Positions 15,958 through 25,500 of a stretch of DNA of 29,791 nt are shown in pieces. The translations under genes were made by a program, and so were the position numbers. The notes beneath the pieces are model-generated. The model saw nothing but the letters and a program-made list of their open reading frames with translations, had not been told where the DNA came from and made no database searches. Positions within the stretch are counted from its first letter, which is position 1, and the number at the start of each line of letters is the position of its first letter. The DNA comes from Nanosynbacter sp. (GTDB lineage Bacteria > Patescibacteriota > Saccharimonadia > Saccharimonadales > Saccharimonadaceae), in NCBI GenBank assembly GCA_029975625.1, contig JARKOR010000176.1, forward strand, positions 1 to 29,791. The letters are read 5' to 3'.

Positions 15958-17229
15958 TTAGAACTTGCGGGGTGAATGAGAGGGCAGTTCGCTAGGCCGC
16001 TTAGCAAAAAGATTGCGAAACCAATCCTCATTGCGGACAGGATCGAACAATGGCCAATAGATAGAAACCTTGTGGATTTGATTCTTCTTGGCAATCTCTT
16101 TTAATAGATCTCTGGCCGCTGAATTTTGCTCTCTTAGAATTTTCTTCGCCATCTGCGTCATTAAATTACATTTTTTGCGGTCCAATCTTTGCAAAGTTTC
16201 GTTCAATTGGTTTGTTTTTCGCTGTTCGCGATATGCAATGGATAGATTCACCAAAATGAGTTGCTGATCTTTCCACTCCAACCCTGGCAAAGCTATCTCA
16301 GATAATTGCTCAACCAGAAGATATTGCTTTTGGCGCAGCATCTGATAAATCAGATTGGTTGCAACTTGCACCGCCTTTTTGGACTTGTGTTCCCGCCAGG
16401 CAGCTTGATTGAGCGCAAACGCAAACAAGACAACCGTATTCAGGGCTTCTATTAGATAATCTGTTGGAACGAGCAAAAAACGCCCCTCCGCTGCGTCAGC
16501 GGGTCGGAGTGAGTTAATCTCTTGCGTCTGTCTGAGGTACCCTTTCTCAGTAATCCGTCCACCCTGATGCACCAGTGCATTGCGCCGGGCAATCATTTCC
16601 CGCAGCGTGTCTTTGTAAGGCAACCATTTTTCAGCAGGGATGAGTTCTTCCAAAAGCTTCCACCGCTCTTGCCAGTCGAGGCGCTCCGGCTGTTTTTGGT
16701 CCTGCGAAACGTGCAGGGAATAGGTTTTCAAAAGACTATCCACGAAAATCTCAAGCAAACTGACCAAATTGATAAGCACGCTTTTGCGCAGAACAATGCC
16801 GCTCAAAGGTGGTTGTGCCATGTAGTCGCCCCAGGCAGATAGGAAGACGTTTGCTTTTTGGGAATTCTCTCGCTGCCATTTCAGCACATGATGGCGAAAA
16901 TTGGTATCCCGAAAAGTTTGAAAAATATCCTTCAAATCTGGCTCATTGTAAAAATCGGGGTAGAGGTGATCCTGTTCCAGATTGGGAAAGAACTCGATCA
17001 ATTCTGAGCGTATTTGTTCGCTTGGTTCATCAAAAACATCCGCCAGTTTCTCAGCCAATTCTTCGACAATTTGCTCGTCCAGTGGATCGGCCAGGGCGGG
17101 CAATTGCTTGCTGAACCAGCGCAGAGCGCCGTAGGTGGTGATGAAAGCGAGCCAGTCTTGGTTGAAGGATTGGTCTAGCAAACGGGTTGACGTGTTCATG
17201 CTCTTAACCAATTTTGTTTTCCTCCCCAT
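15958..17229 (-). CDS. HEPN-domain protein, probable RNase effector
   Basis: About 423 residues from ATG 17229 (alternative ATG 17199; neither has a strong ribosome binding site). A HEPN segment lies in the middle: a long helix RKSVLINLVSLLEIFVDSLL (about 148-167), then REMIARRNALVHQGGRITEK (about 210-229). The latter contains R-N-A-L-V-H, the R-x4-H motif that forms the RNase site of HEPN dimers. The C-terminal third is helical and Lys-rich (QLILVNLSIAYREQRKTNQL) and may be repeat-like. HEPN proteins in defence operons usually cut RNA and stop growth when a sensor is triggered. It is the last gene of module B and starts 14 bases beyond the DprA-like stop. Confidence 0.75.
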   Translation of the reverse strand: MGRKTKLVKSMNTSTRLLDQSFNQDWLAFITTYGALRWFSKQLPALADPLDEQIVEELAEKLADVFDEPSEQIRSELIEFFPNLEQDHLYPDFYNEPDLKDIFQTFRDTNFRHHVLKWQRENSQKANVFLSAWGDYMAQPPLSGIVLRKSVLINLVSLLEIFVDSLLKTYSLHVSQDQKQPERLDWQERWKLLEELIPAEKWLPYKDTLREMIARRNALVHQGGRITEKGYLRQTQEINSLRPADAAEGRFLLVPTDYLIEALNTVVLFAFALNQAAWREHKSKKAVQVATNLIYQMLRQKQYLLVEQLSEIALPGLEWKDQQLILVNLSIAYREQRKTNQLNETLQRLDRKKCNLMTQMAKKILREQNSAARDLLKEIAKKNQIHKVSIYWPLFDPVRNEDWFRNLFAKRPSELPSHSPRKF

Positions 17230-17242
17230 CGTGTGGGGCATC

Positions 17243-17773
17243 TCATTCCCATAGCCGCGCCCCGTTGGCCAGCAAATGATCGTGGGCTGGGTGTGGCAAA
17301 ACGAAAACCGTTCGTCCTTCTTGCAGCAGGGTTTGTGCCAGGGCATCTGTTTCGCCGCCGGGGTGGGCATGAATGATCAGCGTGCGGCTCGCCAATCTTG
17401 CTGCCAACAGGTTGCGTTGCGTTGCAGTTGCCCGGGTGGGACGGCGAATTGATTCGGCAAAGGGGGAAAGCAACAGCAGCCGCTCCTGCGCAAGCGGCTG
17501 ACGCCAATCGGCAGGAATGCGCATGCCCTGCAAACTGCGCGCCAGGCAAATGACAATGGGGGCGCGGCCTTTGAGCAGAATTGTCAACAAATCTTTTTCG
17601 ATGGGGGTGTGAAAGCCGCCAATGATTGGTGTTTGTGCATCGCGCAAGGTGCGGCCCAGGTCGTAGGCTTGCAAGATGAGCACACCCGGACAGCGGCGCG
17701 AGCAGAACAATGCCAGCAGCGGTTGCTGCAAGAGGGCTTGGGCGCCCAGACTCTCAAACGCAGGGCTAAACAC
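17243..17773 (-). CDS. DprA/Smf-like Rossmann protein
   Basis: 176 residues starting at GTG 17773, chosen because GGGAGG lies six bases upstream. The GTG overlaps the stop of the preceding gene. Features are FESLGAQALL, CSRRCPGVLILQAYDLGRTL, IIGGFHTPIEKDLLTILLKG, VICLARSLQGMRIP, LLLLSPFAESIRRPTRATATQRNLLAARLASRTLIIHAHPGGETDALAQ and VFVLPHP. These follow the DprA Rossmann pattern in order. It lacks the N-terminal SAM and C-terminal winged-helix domains of housekeeping DprA, as do short forms seen beside restriction genes. DprA binds single-stranded DNA; in this operon it may act as a DNA sensor or loader. A longer frame begins at 18091, but it overlaps the upstream gene and is not protein-like. 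Confidence 0.75.
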   Translation of the reverse strand: MFSPAFESLGAQALLQQPLLALFCSRRCPGVLILQAYDLGRTLRDAQTPIIGGFHTPIEKDLLTILLKGRAPIVICLARSLQGMRIPADWRQPLAQERLLLLSPFAESIRRPTRATATQRNLLAARLASRTLIIHAHPGGETDALAQTLLQEGRTVFVLPHPAHDHLLANGARLWE

Positions 17774-18275
17774 CCGGAACCTCCCACCGATCCAAAGCAT
17801 CCTGGTTAACGTTGATCGGTTTTTGGGATGTATTCTTAGGCCCCCAAACACGTAATTTATAACTTTTTCGATACCTGACTGTAATAGACTGTGTATCGTC
17901 TGTGCGTTGCAAATCCAAGCAGTCCGTAATCTGTGTCCAATTAATAAAACATACTTCTGTTGGATGGTCCCTATCAATTGTGGATTGTCCGCAGACCAGA
18001 GCCAGGTAAACATCTTTGAACTCTCGTAGTTTTTGTAACTCAGCCAAATGGTTAGATGTAAAAGAAAATGTCCAAGAATAACCGCCTTCAATACGCTCTA
18101 ATGCTCTTGGCGTTGTGCTGTGTTTAACATAGATAAAGGCAATGTCGTTCACCAGGTAGGCACGACTAGACTGATCTATATTCATTTCCACCATGCGCAA
18201 CGACATAGGACGGTCATTGCGAAACAACTTGGCCAGAACTGCACCATGAAATAACTCCATCTCTTTGATGCCCAT
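17766..18275 (-). CDS. Module B protein of unknown function (169 aa)
   Basis: The ATG at 18275 follows GAGGT by eight bases. The protein is a mix of beta strands and helices: a stretch AYLVNDIAFIYVKHST (about 39-54), then GGYSWTFSFTSNHLAELQKL, VYLALVCGQ, EVCFINWTQITDCLDL, and SITVRYRKSYKLRVWGPK near the end. The order D...VKHS in beta strands is faintly like a PD-(D/E)XK core, but I cannot support that. Its place between the nuclease and the DprA-like gene, overlapping the latter, makes it a component of the system. Confidence 0.7.
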   Translation of the reverse strand: MGIKEMELFHGAVLAKLFRNDRPMSLRMVEMNIDQSSRAYLVNDIAFIYVKHSTTPRALERIEGGYSWTFSFTSNHLAELQKLREFKDVYLALVCGQSTIDRDHPTEVCFINWTQITDCLDLQRTDDTQSITVRYRKSYKLRVWGPKNTSQKPINVNQDALDRWEVPGV

Positions 18276-18288
18276 TTATTTACCTCAC

Positions 18289-18354
18289 TCCTCTTCTGTT
18301 GCGCCGGCGCCAAGCCGGTACTTGATGATGAAATCTAAACGAAAGGCATAAGGA
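18289..18354 (-). pseudogene. Duplicated C-terminal tail of the methylase gene
   Basis: Reading leftward from about 18354, the frame gives HPYAFRLDFIIKYRLGAGATEEE and a stop. The methylase at 19168-22509 ends ELDFILNYDIKYRLGAGEEDEG. At DNA level the match CGGTACTTGATG...ATGAAATCTAA is clear. The remnant lacks 12 bases, in frame, where the methylase has LNYD. The frame is closed upstream, so this is a fragment. It lies between the nuclease stop and the 169-aa gene, exactly where the methylase end would fall if the nuclease gene were absent. Confidence 0.75.
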
Positions 18355-18394
18355 TGAATACAGAATGTTCATTTGCTGTTCGGTTTTCATCCAT

Positions 18395-19171
18395 TCACGT
18401 ATTAATCCTGGATACAGAAAATTCAAAAAGATAATTTGTCGCATACCACAACAGAAACACCCTGTCAAAGTTGGTGCTATAGTGATGCGTAAGAGCCTCT
18501 TGAGATAATTCCACACAGGAAGGATGCCTGCTATCATGTGCGACCATTAATAGCCACATGGCATCGCATGGAGCATATTGTTGTCGTTTTTTCTCTTTTT
18601 CATCAATCCTTTGTTGAATATATTCCGGGGGTTGTTCTGCGATCCATCCGCTGCTTGAACTGCGCCAAGCGCTTTGTTTCCCACCCGGGCATTGATAAAT
18701 GTGAATCATCGCAATTTGTTTAGGGAAAATAGCGTTAGTTTCTCTGGTTCTTTTCAGGGTAATTGATTCACCCGGTATAATGTCGGTTTTATTGATTAAG
18801 TTGACGATGTTTTGTGCAATTATAGGTTGGTCTCGTCTGGAAGCGTGTATATTGGGTTTGAAAGAAATCTGAACGCAGAGCGGGGACTTTTGTCTTTGCA
18901 AATACAAATCTTCGGCTTGTTTGACTATCTCTATCCCAAACGCGTCTTGCTGTTGCAATGGAAGGGAGGTGCCTTTTGGCGCTGGTTGAAACACCTCGGT
19001 CACTTCAATTCCGATAACACGATCGGGATTGCACACAAGAAAATCCGGGCGCTCAGATGGCTTTATTTCTCCTGGCGGAAACGCAGCATATAACTCTTTA
19101 AAGCGCGTTAAATATCTCGATTCTTGTTCTTTTTGTTCCAAATCCTTCTGAGTATGCTTATCTGCTTTCAT
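18395..19171 (-). CDS. PD-(D/E)XK-like nuclease of module B (258 aa)
   Basis: The ATG at 19171 overlaps the methylase stop (ATGA), so it is translationally coupled. After a charged helix there is RPDFLVCNPDRVIGIEVTEVF (about 43-63): P-D, then a strand with E-V-T, consistent with a PD-(D/E)XK core in which the lysine is replaced, as in some restriction-type nucleases. The middle contains CVQISFKPNI. The C-terminal half (QQRIDEKEKKRQQYAPCDAMWLLMVAHDSRHPS) is typical of small defence-island nucleases, where an aspartate-bearing strand (CDAMWLLMV) follows a helix. Codon use is more AT-rich than in the methylase. A duplicated methylase tail follows, suggesting it was inserted into an older operon. 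Confidence 0.65.
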   Translation of the reverse strand: MKADKHTQKDLEQKEQESRYLTRFKELYAAFPPGEIKPSERPDFLVCNPDRVIGIEVTEVFQPAPKGTSLPLQQQDAFGIEIVKQAEDLYLQRQKSPLCVQISFKPNIHASRRDQPIIAQNIVNLINKTDIIPGESITLKRTRETNAIFPKQIAMIHIYQCPGGKQSAWRSSSSGWIAEQPPEYIQQRIDEKEKKRQQYAPCDAMWLLMVAHDSRHPSCVELSQEALTHHYSTNFDRVFLLWYATNYLFEFSVSRINT

Positions 19172-22100
19172 CCTTCATCCTCTTCCCCAGCCCCCAGTCG
19201 GTACTTGATGTCGTAATTAAGGATGAAATCTAATTCCGCAGGTGATAAATCATAATATTTTGCAAGGACACCATCTAACTCACTCACTACTTTGGGGGCA
19301 AGGTTGTAGTTAACATTGTAGGAAACCTTACCTTTATTCAATTTAGAAGTTCGACAACTATCCCTAACTTCTGTCAACGCAGCGGTAACCTTCTCGAGCA
19401 AACCAGCGTTTAAAAGAAAATCAGGCTCAATTGGAAAACTGTAGATGTTTGAACGCGTGAGGTGAAAACCATCCCCACCCGACCGCCAAAACCAATAGAA
19501 TAGATTACTGTTTAAAATGGTTTCTGCTAATTGCCTAGCTATTCGCCCTATAAACCTGATTTCTACAATGCCGGACCGATTTAGCTGTTCGGGCACAGCA
19601 GATATAAAATATCTAGGAGTCGCTCCGAGTTGTAAGAACTCAGAACCATAGTCCGATATTAAAGACCCCAGATTCGAATTAGCAACAAACAACCGAGAAT
19701 AAATATTAACTGATGTCTCAGATCCTAAGGCATACCATTTAGATCTCTCAGGCATTGGATAGTAGCCGAAATGAAGTGTTTGGAATATATGTGGCCTAAA
19801 ACCAGAATTCCAACGTAAAAAATTGCTTGTAAATAGTAAAGGTGTACGCGTTTTGCCAACAGAGCCTATTACTATACAAACCCTTTGGCTAACTACTTTA
19901 TTTGTGTTAGAACTCTCTGATTTTACTGAACCAGCAAAAAGTCCATCAGGAATATTGTCATAACTGGACAGCCATAAATGAGATGTATTATCGTGCAGGT
20001 ATTTTCGAAGACTTGCATAATCTTCAGAAAACGTAAGATTAAGCATTACAATCAATCCTACCCTAGACTTGTTCCCACTTACTTGAAGCCCTCTCTCTGC
20101 AACGAATGCATATAAATTGCTGCACTCTAGAGTTGAATAGTTATGCACCTCATAATCAAATTTTGATTTACTATAATTTACATATGGAGGGTTGCCAATC
20201 ACCACATCAAAGCCGCCGGCCTGCACAATACCGTAGAATTCACTGAACCAGTGAAACGGACGGTGCGATTGCTTCCATGCGTCAAAGCGCGCCTCTTCCG
20301 TCTCCTTAATGCCGTATTTGTGTCCCAGCAGCACATCCAGTTCATCATTCAGGGTTTGCAAGCGACTGCGCAGGGCTTCCTTATCCGCTGTGGTCACTTC
20401 TCCCCCCCATTCAATTTGTTGCACTTGAAAGGCTTCAAACAATTGTTTAACCTCTTGGCCTGTTTCCTCAATCTTGCGCAGCTGTGCCTCTTCTTCAGGC
20501 CACAACACACGAATTTGCTGCCCATCGCTCATCATCGCCTGCCGCACCTCCTCCAGCGAGGTAAACCCCACCAGGGTATTGCCGGCCCGAATGTTGAAAT
20601 CAATATCTGGCAGCGGCTCAATGTTCTCAGCTGAATCCACCTGTGCCACCAACTTGAGGAACAGCCGCAACTTGCAAATTTCAACCGCCTCTTCCATAAT
20701 GTCCACACCGTAGAGGTTGTTGACAATAATCGCTTTTAAAATGGCATACCGTCCGTTGGGGTGCTTTGCTGCCTGTTGCAGCGCCTCGCTAAAATCCTTC
20801 ATCCGCCCATGCGGCAGGTTGGGAATTGCATCGCCCGCGGCATCACCGGCCGCCTCATCCAGGAAGGCGCGCATCCGATCATAAACAGCTTCGTAGAGCG
20901 GCTCGAGCAAATTGAGCGCCGCAAACAAAAACGCCCCCGAGCCACAGGTCGGGTCCAGAATCTTCAGCCCGCGCAGGGCTTTCCAGGCGGCCCGAATCAG
21001 TTCCGGGCCTTCACTCGTTTCAATCACATCCTGAACAAACTGCTCAATATCCAGGTTATATGTAATCAGGTCATTGATTTCATGGATCTCGCCATTGCTC
21101 AATTTTTGATGCAGTTCCAGGCAGCGGCGGCGGCGCTCCACATATTCACGCCAGGTTTCAGTGGGCAGGGTCAGTTGTCTCCCTTCCGCATCGCTCAACT
21201 CGGCGCTACCCAGGTTATAGCGCCGGTCAAACATGCGGGCCTGCGGGTCGTGCATGCCGGTCTGCACAAAGTCGGGCAGGGCGCTTTCGGGGATCACCTC
21301 ATCAGCTGAGTCAAACACACCGCTGCGCAGGGATGGGTAAATGTAGCGGTTCGGGTCATCCTGCAACAAGCGCCAGATGCTTTGCGGCCCCTCAAATGCC
21401 ACCCGGCATTCCTGCTGCATTTTTTCCAGCAAACAGGGCAGAATGGTGTTGCGGCCAATGTAGCCGGTAATATCCTCCTTCGTGTAATAGGCACCCATCT
21501 GTTTCTGGTTGATGTACTTTTCAAAGATATAGCCCAACACATCCGGGTTAATCTCATTGTCATTCCGCAGCGGACGCTCATCCAGGTGCCAGCGATATTC
21601 ATCGAAGAAATTGAAGATGCGCTCGAAGGCGGCATCGGGCAATTCAATCTTTTGCCCATAGGCCTCTTCAATTTGGTGACGTTGGAAGATTCCCCCATTC
21701 AAGTACGGGACATTGCCCAGCAGATGTTGGGCCTGTGCTGAGCGTTGTGCAACAGGCAGGGCGAATCCCTCAAAGAATAGCGGGCAAAGAAAATCCTGGT
21801 AAAACCGATCGGGTGCTTGCTGCTGTGAGGCGTGTAATTTATGCCGCAGGTAATCCAAATCGCCTTCCAGAAAGCCCTTCTTTTGAATGAAATAGACAAA
21901 CATCAGCCGGTTCAACATCACCGAAGCATACCAATGTTGCAACGTTTCTTCTGGGATGCCACGTAAAAAGCGCAGGAAGCCCTTATGCTCTTCCTTAAAC
22001 CGATCATAGAAGCGGCGGGTAACACGTTCAACATCGAAGGAAGCCTGGACGCGGCTGACAACATCCGTCACGCGCAATTCTTCCTCTTCTTCCAGGCTAA

Positions 22101-22509
22101 TGCGCAGGCGATCTAAGCGTTGCGCCAAGTCGAGCCCGCTCTGCCCGGAATGGATGGCATATTCACGGCTGGTTTTGGGGCGTCCGCGCTCATTGCGCGT
22201 CCACTGCCACACTTGCTGATCGCGATTGGCGTTGACAAAGATGAGCAAATGCTCATACTTAAAGCGTCGCACCTGCGTTTCGATCTTTTGACGGACCGAG
22301 CGGGGCGGGATAGTACCATCTGCAGCGGGTGCACAGCAATACACCGCAATGCTGCGCTTTTCGGCCACGCCCCGCAACGTCCAATTCACACCTTCTACTG
22401 AAACGGTTAACGATTCGTGAAAGTGATCCCAACCCAAATGGCGAAAGAGCTTTTCAAATTCGTGCCCTTTGAGCAGTTTTTTTGTTGTCTCGAGGGGACT
22501 ATTTGACAT
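19168..22509 (-). CDS. Eco57I/type IIG-like adenine methylase, possibly with nuclease domain
   Basis: 1,113 residues. The ATG at 22509 is chosen because GGAG lies seven bases upstream; it overlaps the helicase stop by 11 bases. Residues about 15-130 form an N-terminal domain (EKLFRHLGWDHF ... RSIAVYCCAP ... HLLIFVNA) like the nuclease-type domain of type IIG and PglX-like proteins. A helical region follows, with MGAYYTKEDITGYI (about 338-351). Methylase motif I is LDPTCGSGAF (518-527), and motif IV is FDVVIGNPPY (767-776), the N6-adenine signature. The C-terminal 300 residues would be the target-recognition domain; codon use there (19240-20200) is AT-richer, as is common for exchanged recognition domains. 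It probably marks host DNA and may cut unmarked DNA with the helicase. Confidence 0.9.
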   Translation of the reverse strand: MSNSPLETTKKLLKGHEFEKLFRHLGWDHFHESLTVSVEGVNWTLRGVAEKRSIAVYCCAPAADGTIPPRSVRQKIETQVRRFKYEHLLIFVNANRDQQVWQWTRNERGRPKTSREYAIHSGQSGLDLAQRLDRLRISLEEEEELRVTDVVSRVQASFDVERVTRRFYDRFKEEHKGFLRFLRGIPEETLQHWYASVMLNRLMFVYFIQKKGFLEGDLDYLRHKLHASQQQAPDRFYQDFLCPLFFEGFALPVAQRSAQAQHLLGNVPYLNGGIFQRHQIEEAYGQKIELPDAAFERIFNFFDEYRWHLDERPLRNDNEINPDVLGYIFEKYINQKQMGAYYTKEDITGYIGRNTILPCLLEKMQQECRVAFEGPQSIWRLLQDDPNRYIYPSLRSGVFDSADEVIPESALPDFVQTGMHDPQARMFDRRYNLGSAELSDAEGRQLTLPTETWREYVERRRRCLELHQKLSNGEIHEINDLITYNLDIEQFVQDVIETSEGPELIRAAWKALRGLKILDPTCGSGAFLFAALNLLEPLYEAVYDRMRAFLDEAAGDAAGDAIPNLPHGRMKDFSEALQQAAKHPNGRYAILKAIIVNNLYGVDIMEEAVEICKLRLFLKLVAQVDSAENIEPLPDIDFNIRAGNTLVGFTSLEEVRQAMMSDGQQIRVLWPEEEAQLRKIEETGQEVKQLFEAFQVQQIEWGGEVTTADKEALRSRLQTLNDELDVLLGHKYGIKETEEARFDAWKQSHRPFHWFSEFYGIVQAGGFDVVIGNPPYVNYSKSKFDYEVHNYSTLECSNLYAFVAERGLQVSGNKSRVGLIVMLNLTFSEDYASLRKYLHDNTSHLWLSSYDNIPDGLFAGSVKSESSNTNKVVSQRVCIVIGSVGKTRTPLLFTSNFLRWNSGFRPHIFQTLHFGYYPMPERSKWYALGSETSVNIYSRLFVANSNLGSLISDYGSEFLQLGATPRYFISAVPEQLNRSGIVEIRFIGRIARQLAETILNSNLFYWFWRSGGDGFHLTRSNIYSFPIEPDFLLNAGLLEKVTAALTEVRDSCRTSKLNKGKVSYNVNYNLAPKVVSELDGVLAKYYDLSPAELDFILNYDIKYRLGAGEEDEG

Positions 22510-25500
22510 GGGATTCTCCTGGAATGAGCCCCAGCGAGCAAATGATTTCTGGCTCGGCCTGTTCGGCTTCAAGCGCATCCGAGACACACAAGCGGTCTTC
22601 GGCGCGCAGGTTGACCAGTAATTCGGCCAGGGCTATGTCCTCAATTCCGCTCCGCAACTGCCGGTTCAATAAGTCTTTGGCGCTTTCGCGCAATGGATGC
22701 TGATACAGCTCATCCACCGCTTTTTCCAAATCGGCGTTGACAAAGAGCGTGTGCTTATTCTCAAGAATGAATTTCTTCATCCGTTCATAGACGCGGAAGC
22801 GGGCGCTGCTGCGCTTGCCCAGATTGCCGCCTTGTTGATGTTCTTCTTCCAGCACTTGCTGCACCGCGCATTGCACCCATTGATGATGCTGCTCACTATG
22901 CGGCAAGGCAGGTTCATCCTCAGCGCATTCAGCGGCGCGCAGAATCTCAAATTGCGATTGGGTCACGTTTTTCCCTTCTTCATCCACCCAGGCAAGCACA
23001 TCGTTGCCTTGACGCGTGCGCACATACACCAAAGCGCCCCCCGGATGATGAGGAAAGGGAATGTGTTGACGGGAAGAGAAGACAACCCCTGGCAATTTGG
23101 GGATGCTATGTTGTAAGCCAGGGCTGCGGGTAATGGCATTCTTCCAGATTTGATACGCATAGGAAGCCAGATCTACTTCGCCATCTTCTTCTTCATCCAG
23201 AATGCCGGCCTTCTCGTTGTAAAGATCCACCAGGCGGGTTGTGTCGTCATCTTCAAAGAAGGTCTCATCGGTTCCAAGCACTTCGCCATTTTCCTTCAGG
23301 CGCTGTCGCACGCGGCTGCGCAAACGAATGATGCGCTCAACCCCTTCAGCCGGCAGGAAAGAATAGCAGAAAATGGTTTCAGCCATCTGACCAATCCGGT
23401 CGACGCGCCCAGCGCGCTGAATGAGGCGAACAATGGCCCAGGGCAGGTCATAGTTAATCACAATAAAGGCATCTTGCAGGTTTTGGCCCTCCGAAAGGAC
23501 ATCCGTTGCAATTAAAATGCGCAATTCCTGATCTTCTGTCAGATGAGCCTCGTTGCTTACCGGGCTGAAACGACGGGCCAGTTCGGTCGGGTTGGCTGAC
23601 TGACCAAATGCCGCCGACATCTTTTGCACTCCATTGGCTGCCAGGCTGCTTTCCAGGTAGCGCACCGTATCGGCAAATTGGGTGAAGATCAAAATTTTCT
23701 GTTCGGGGTAAGTTTTGGTTACCAATTCAAGCAAGGCCTGGAATTTGACATCGGTTTGCCATTGCCATGTTCCGCAGCGCTGCAAGATGCCCATCAAATT
23801 GTTCACATCCTTGGCCAGGTCTTTTGCCAATTTGGGTTGAAACAGGTGGGCATTCAACCATTTGAAGCGTCGTTTGAGCGGCCCAGCATATTGAGCGTAA
23901 ACCTGAGCCGCACGCCGGGCAAAATCGTCGGCGGTTCTCAGCGGTTCACTTGCGGTATGCTGTGGCTGTTCCAGCAGCATCTCATCGGCGCGTTCGTCTT
24001 CAAGCGGATCATCAATGAATCCGGGCTGTTCAACATCTTCATCATTATGGGCTGTGTCGAGTAGGAGCATGTCTTGCGTGCCAATGGGTACGGGCAGGTT
24101 GTTTTGCAGGGCATGGAGATAGATGTAATTGCGCAAAATGTGCCGTTCAATGGAAGTGAGGAACACAGCCCCGCTGCTTTCAAGCCGTTTGAATAAATTG
24201 GTGCGACAAAACCCCATCAATTGCGGGCCTGCGCGTGACAGGTCCTGAATCGTCTTTTTTTCATCACCAGAGGGCGGTTGGGGTGGCCTGGGATGCAGGT
24301 AATTTCCCAGGCCATAGCGCGGGAGATGGAGCGAATCAATCGTATCCACTGTGTCGTCGTCATACATGCGTGTATAGGGGTCTTGCGGGGACATTTCCAG
24401 GCGAACGGTGCGCGGTTGACGGGCGGGAAAGAAGAAGCGCTTTCCAGTTCCATCATTGGCAGGCAAAAAGCGTCGGCCTGTTTCCAGATCCAGGCTGGCA
24501 TAATTTTGCAAGATGAAGCTGCGCGTGCGCCGCACCATGTAGAGACGCATCAACTCCCGCCAGTCGTCGGGCTGATTGCTTTTTTCAAAAGCTGCCAGAG
24601 AGCGCGACGAACAAGCATATTGGTGGAAGAAAGACGTTTCGCCCATCATCCGCAACAAGTTTTCTGGGCGGATGGGCAGTTCCTGATCTTCAGAAATAAA
24701 CAGCCGCAGTTGATTGGAAAGGTCAAGGTAGGTTTTGTTATAAGGGGTGGCGGAGAGCAAGATGACCTTGCTTTCATTCTTGGCGATGTATTCCTGAATA
24801 ATCTTATAGCGTTTGCCCTCTCGATTGCGCAAATTGTGGCTCTCATCCAAAATTACGAGTCGGTAACGCCGCAAATTGGGCAAGTCCTGCGACACGCGGC
24901 TGATGGACAAAACCTTCCCGCGCAACCGGTATTGGTCACGGTAGCTCTCCCACATTGAGACCAGGTTTTTGGGGCAGATAATGAGGGTTTCCAGGTCCTG
25001 ATCATCTTCAAAAATACGTGCCAGGGCAGTTGCCATGAGCGTTTTGCCCAACCCCACCACATCGCCAATTAGCACGCCGCCGCGCCGGTTGAGGTGATGA
25101 GCAGCAATTTTGACTGCTGCGACCTGAAAATCGAACAATCGGCCTTGAAAATCTTTGGGGATCTGAAACTGACTGAGGCCAGAGCGCGCTTCCTGCGAGA
25201 GATGGTAGGCCATCTTGACATAGATTGTGTGGGGAGAAAGCAACTGCGGGCGCGCCCAACTTTCCTCAATCACTTCAATCAACTCGTTCGAAATATCCTG
25301 ACTTCCCCATTGCTCCCAGCGGTCATCAAACCAGCGGGTCAGTTTTTGCGCTGCGTCGCTATCCATCACATCTACATTGAGCTCTCCCTGGTTTGAAAGG
25401 CCCGACATAGTCAGGTTGCTGCTGCCCAGGTAACCCAGAACAGGGGTAAAGCGATCTTGTCGGTAGAGAAGATAGAGTTTGGCATGAAGCGGATAGGCAG

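Noticed and set aside
17774..18091. Longer start for the DprA-like gene
   Set aside because: The added 106 codons overlap the 169-aa gene and are not protein-like. The GTG at 17773 has a good ribosome binding site.
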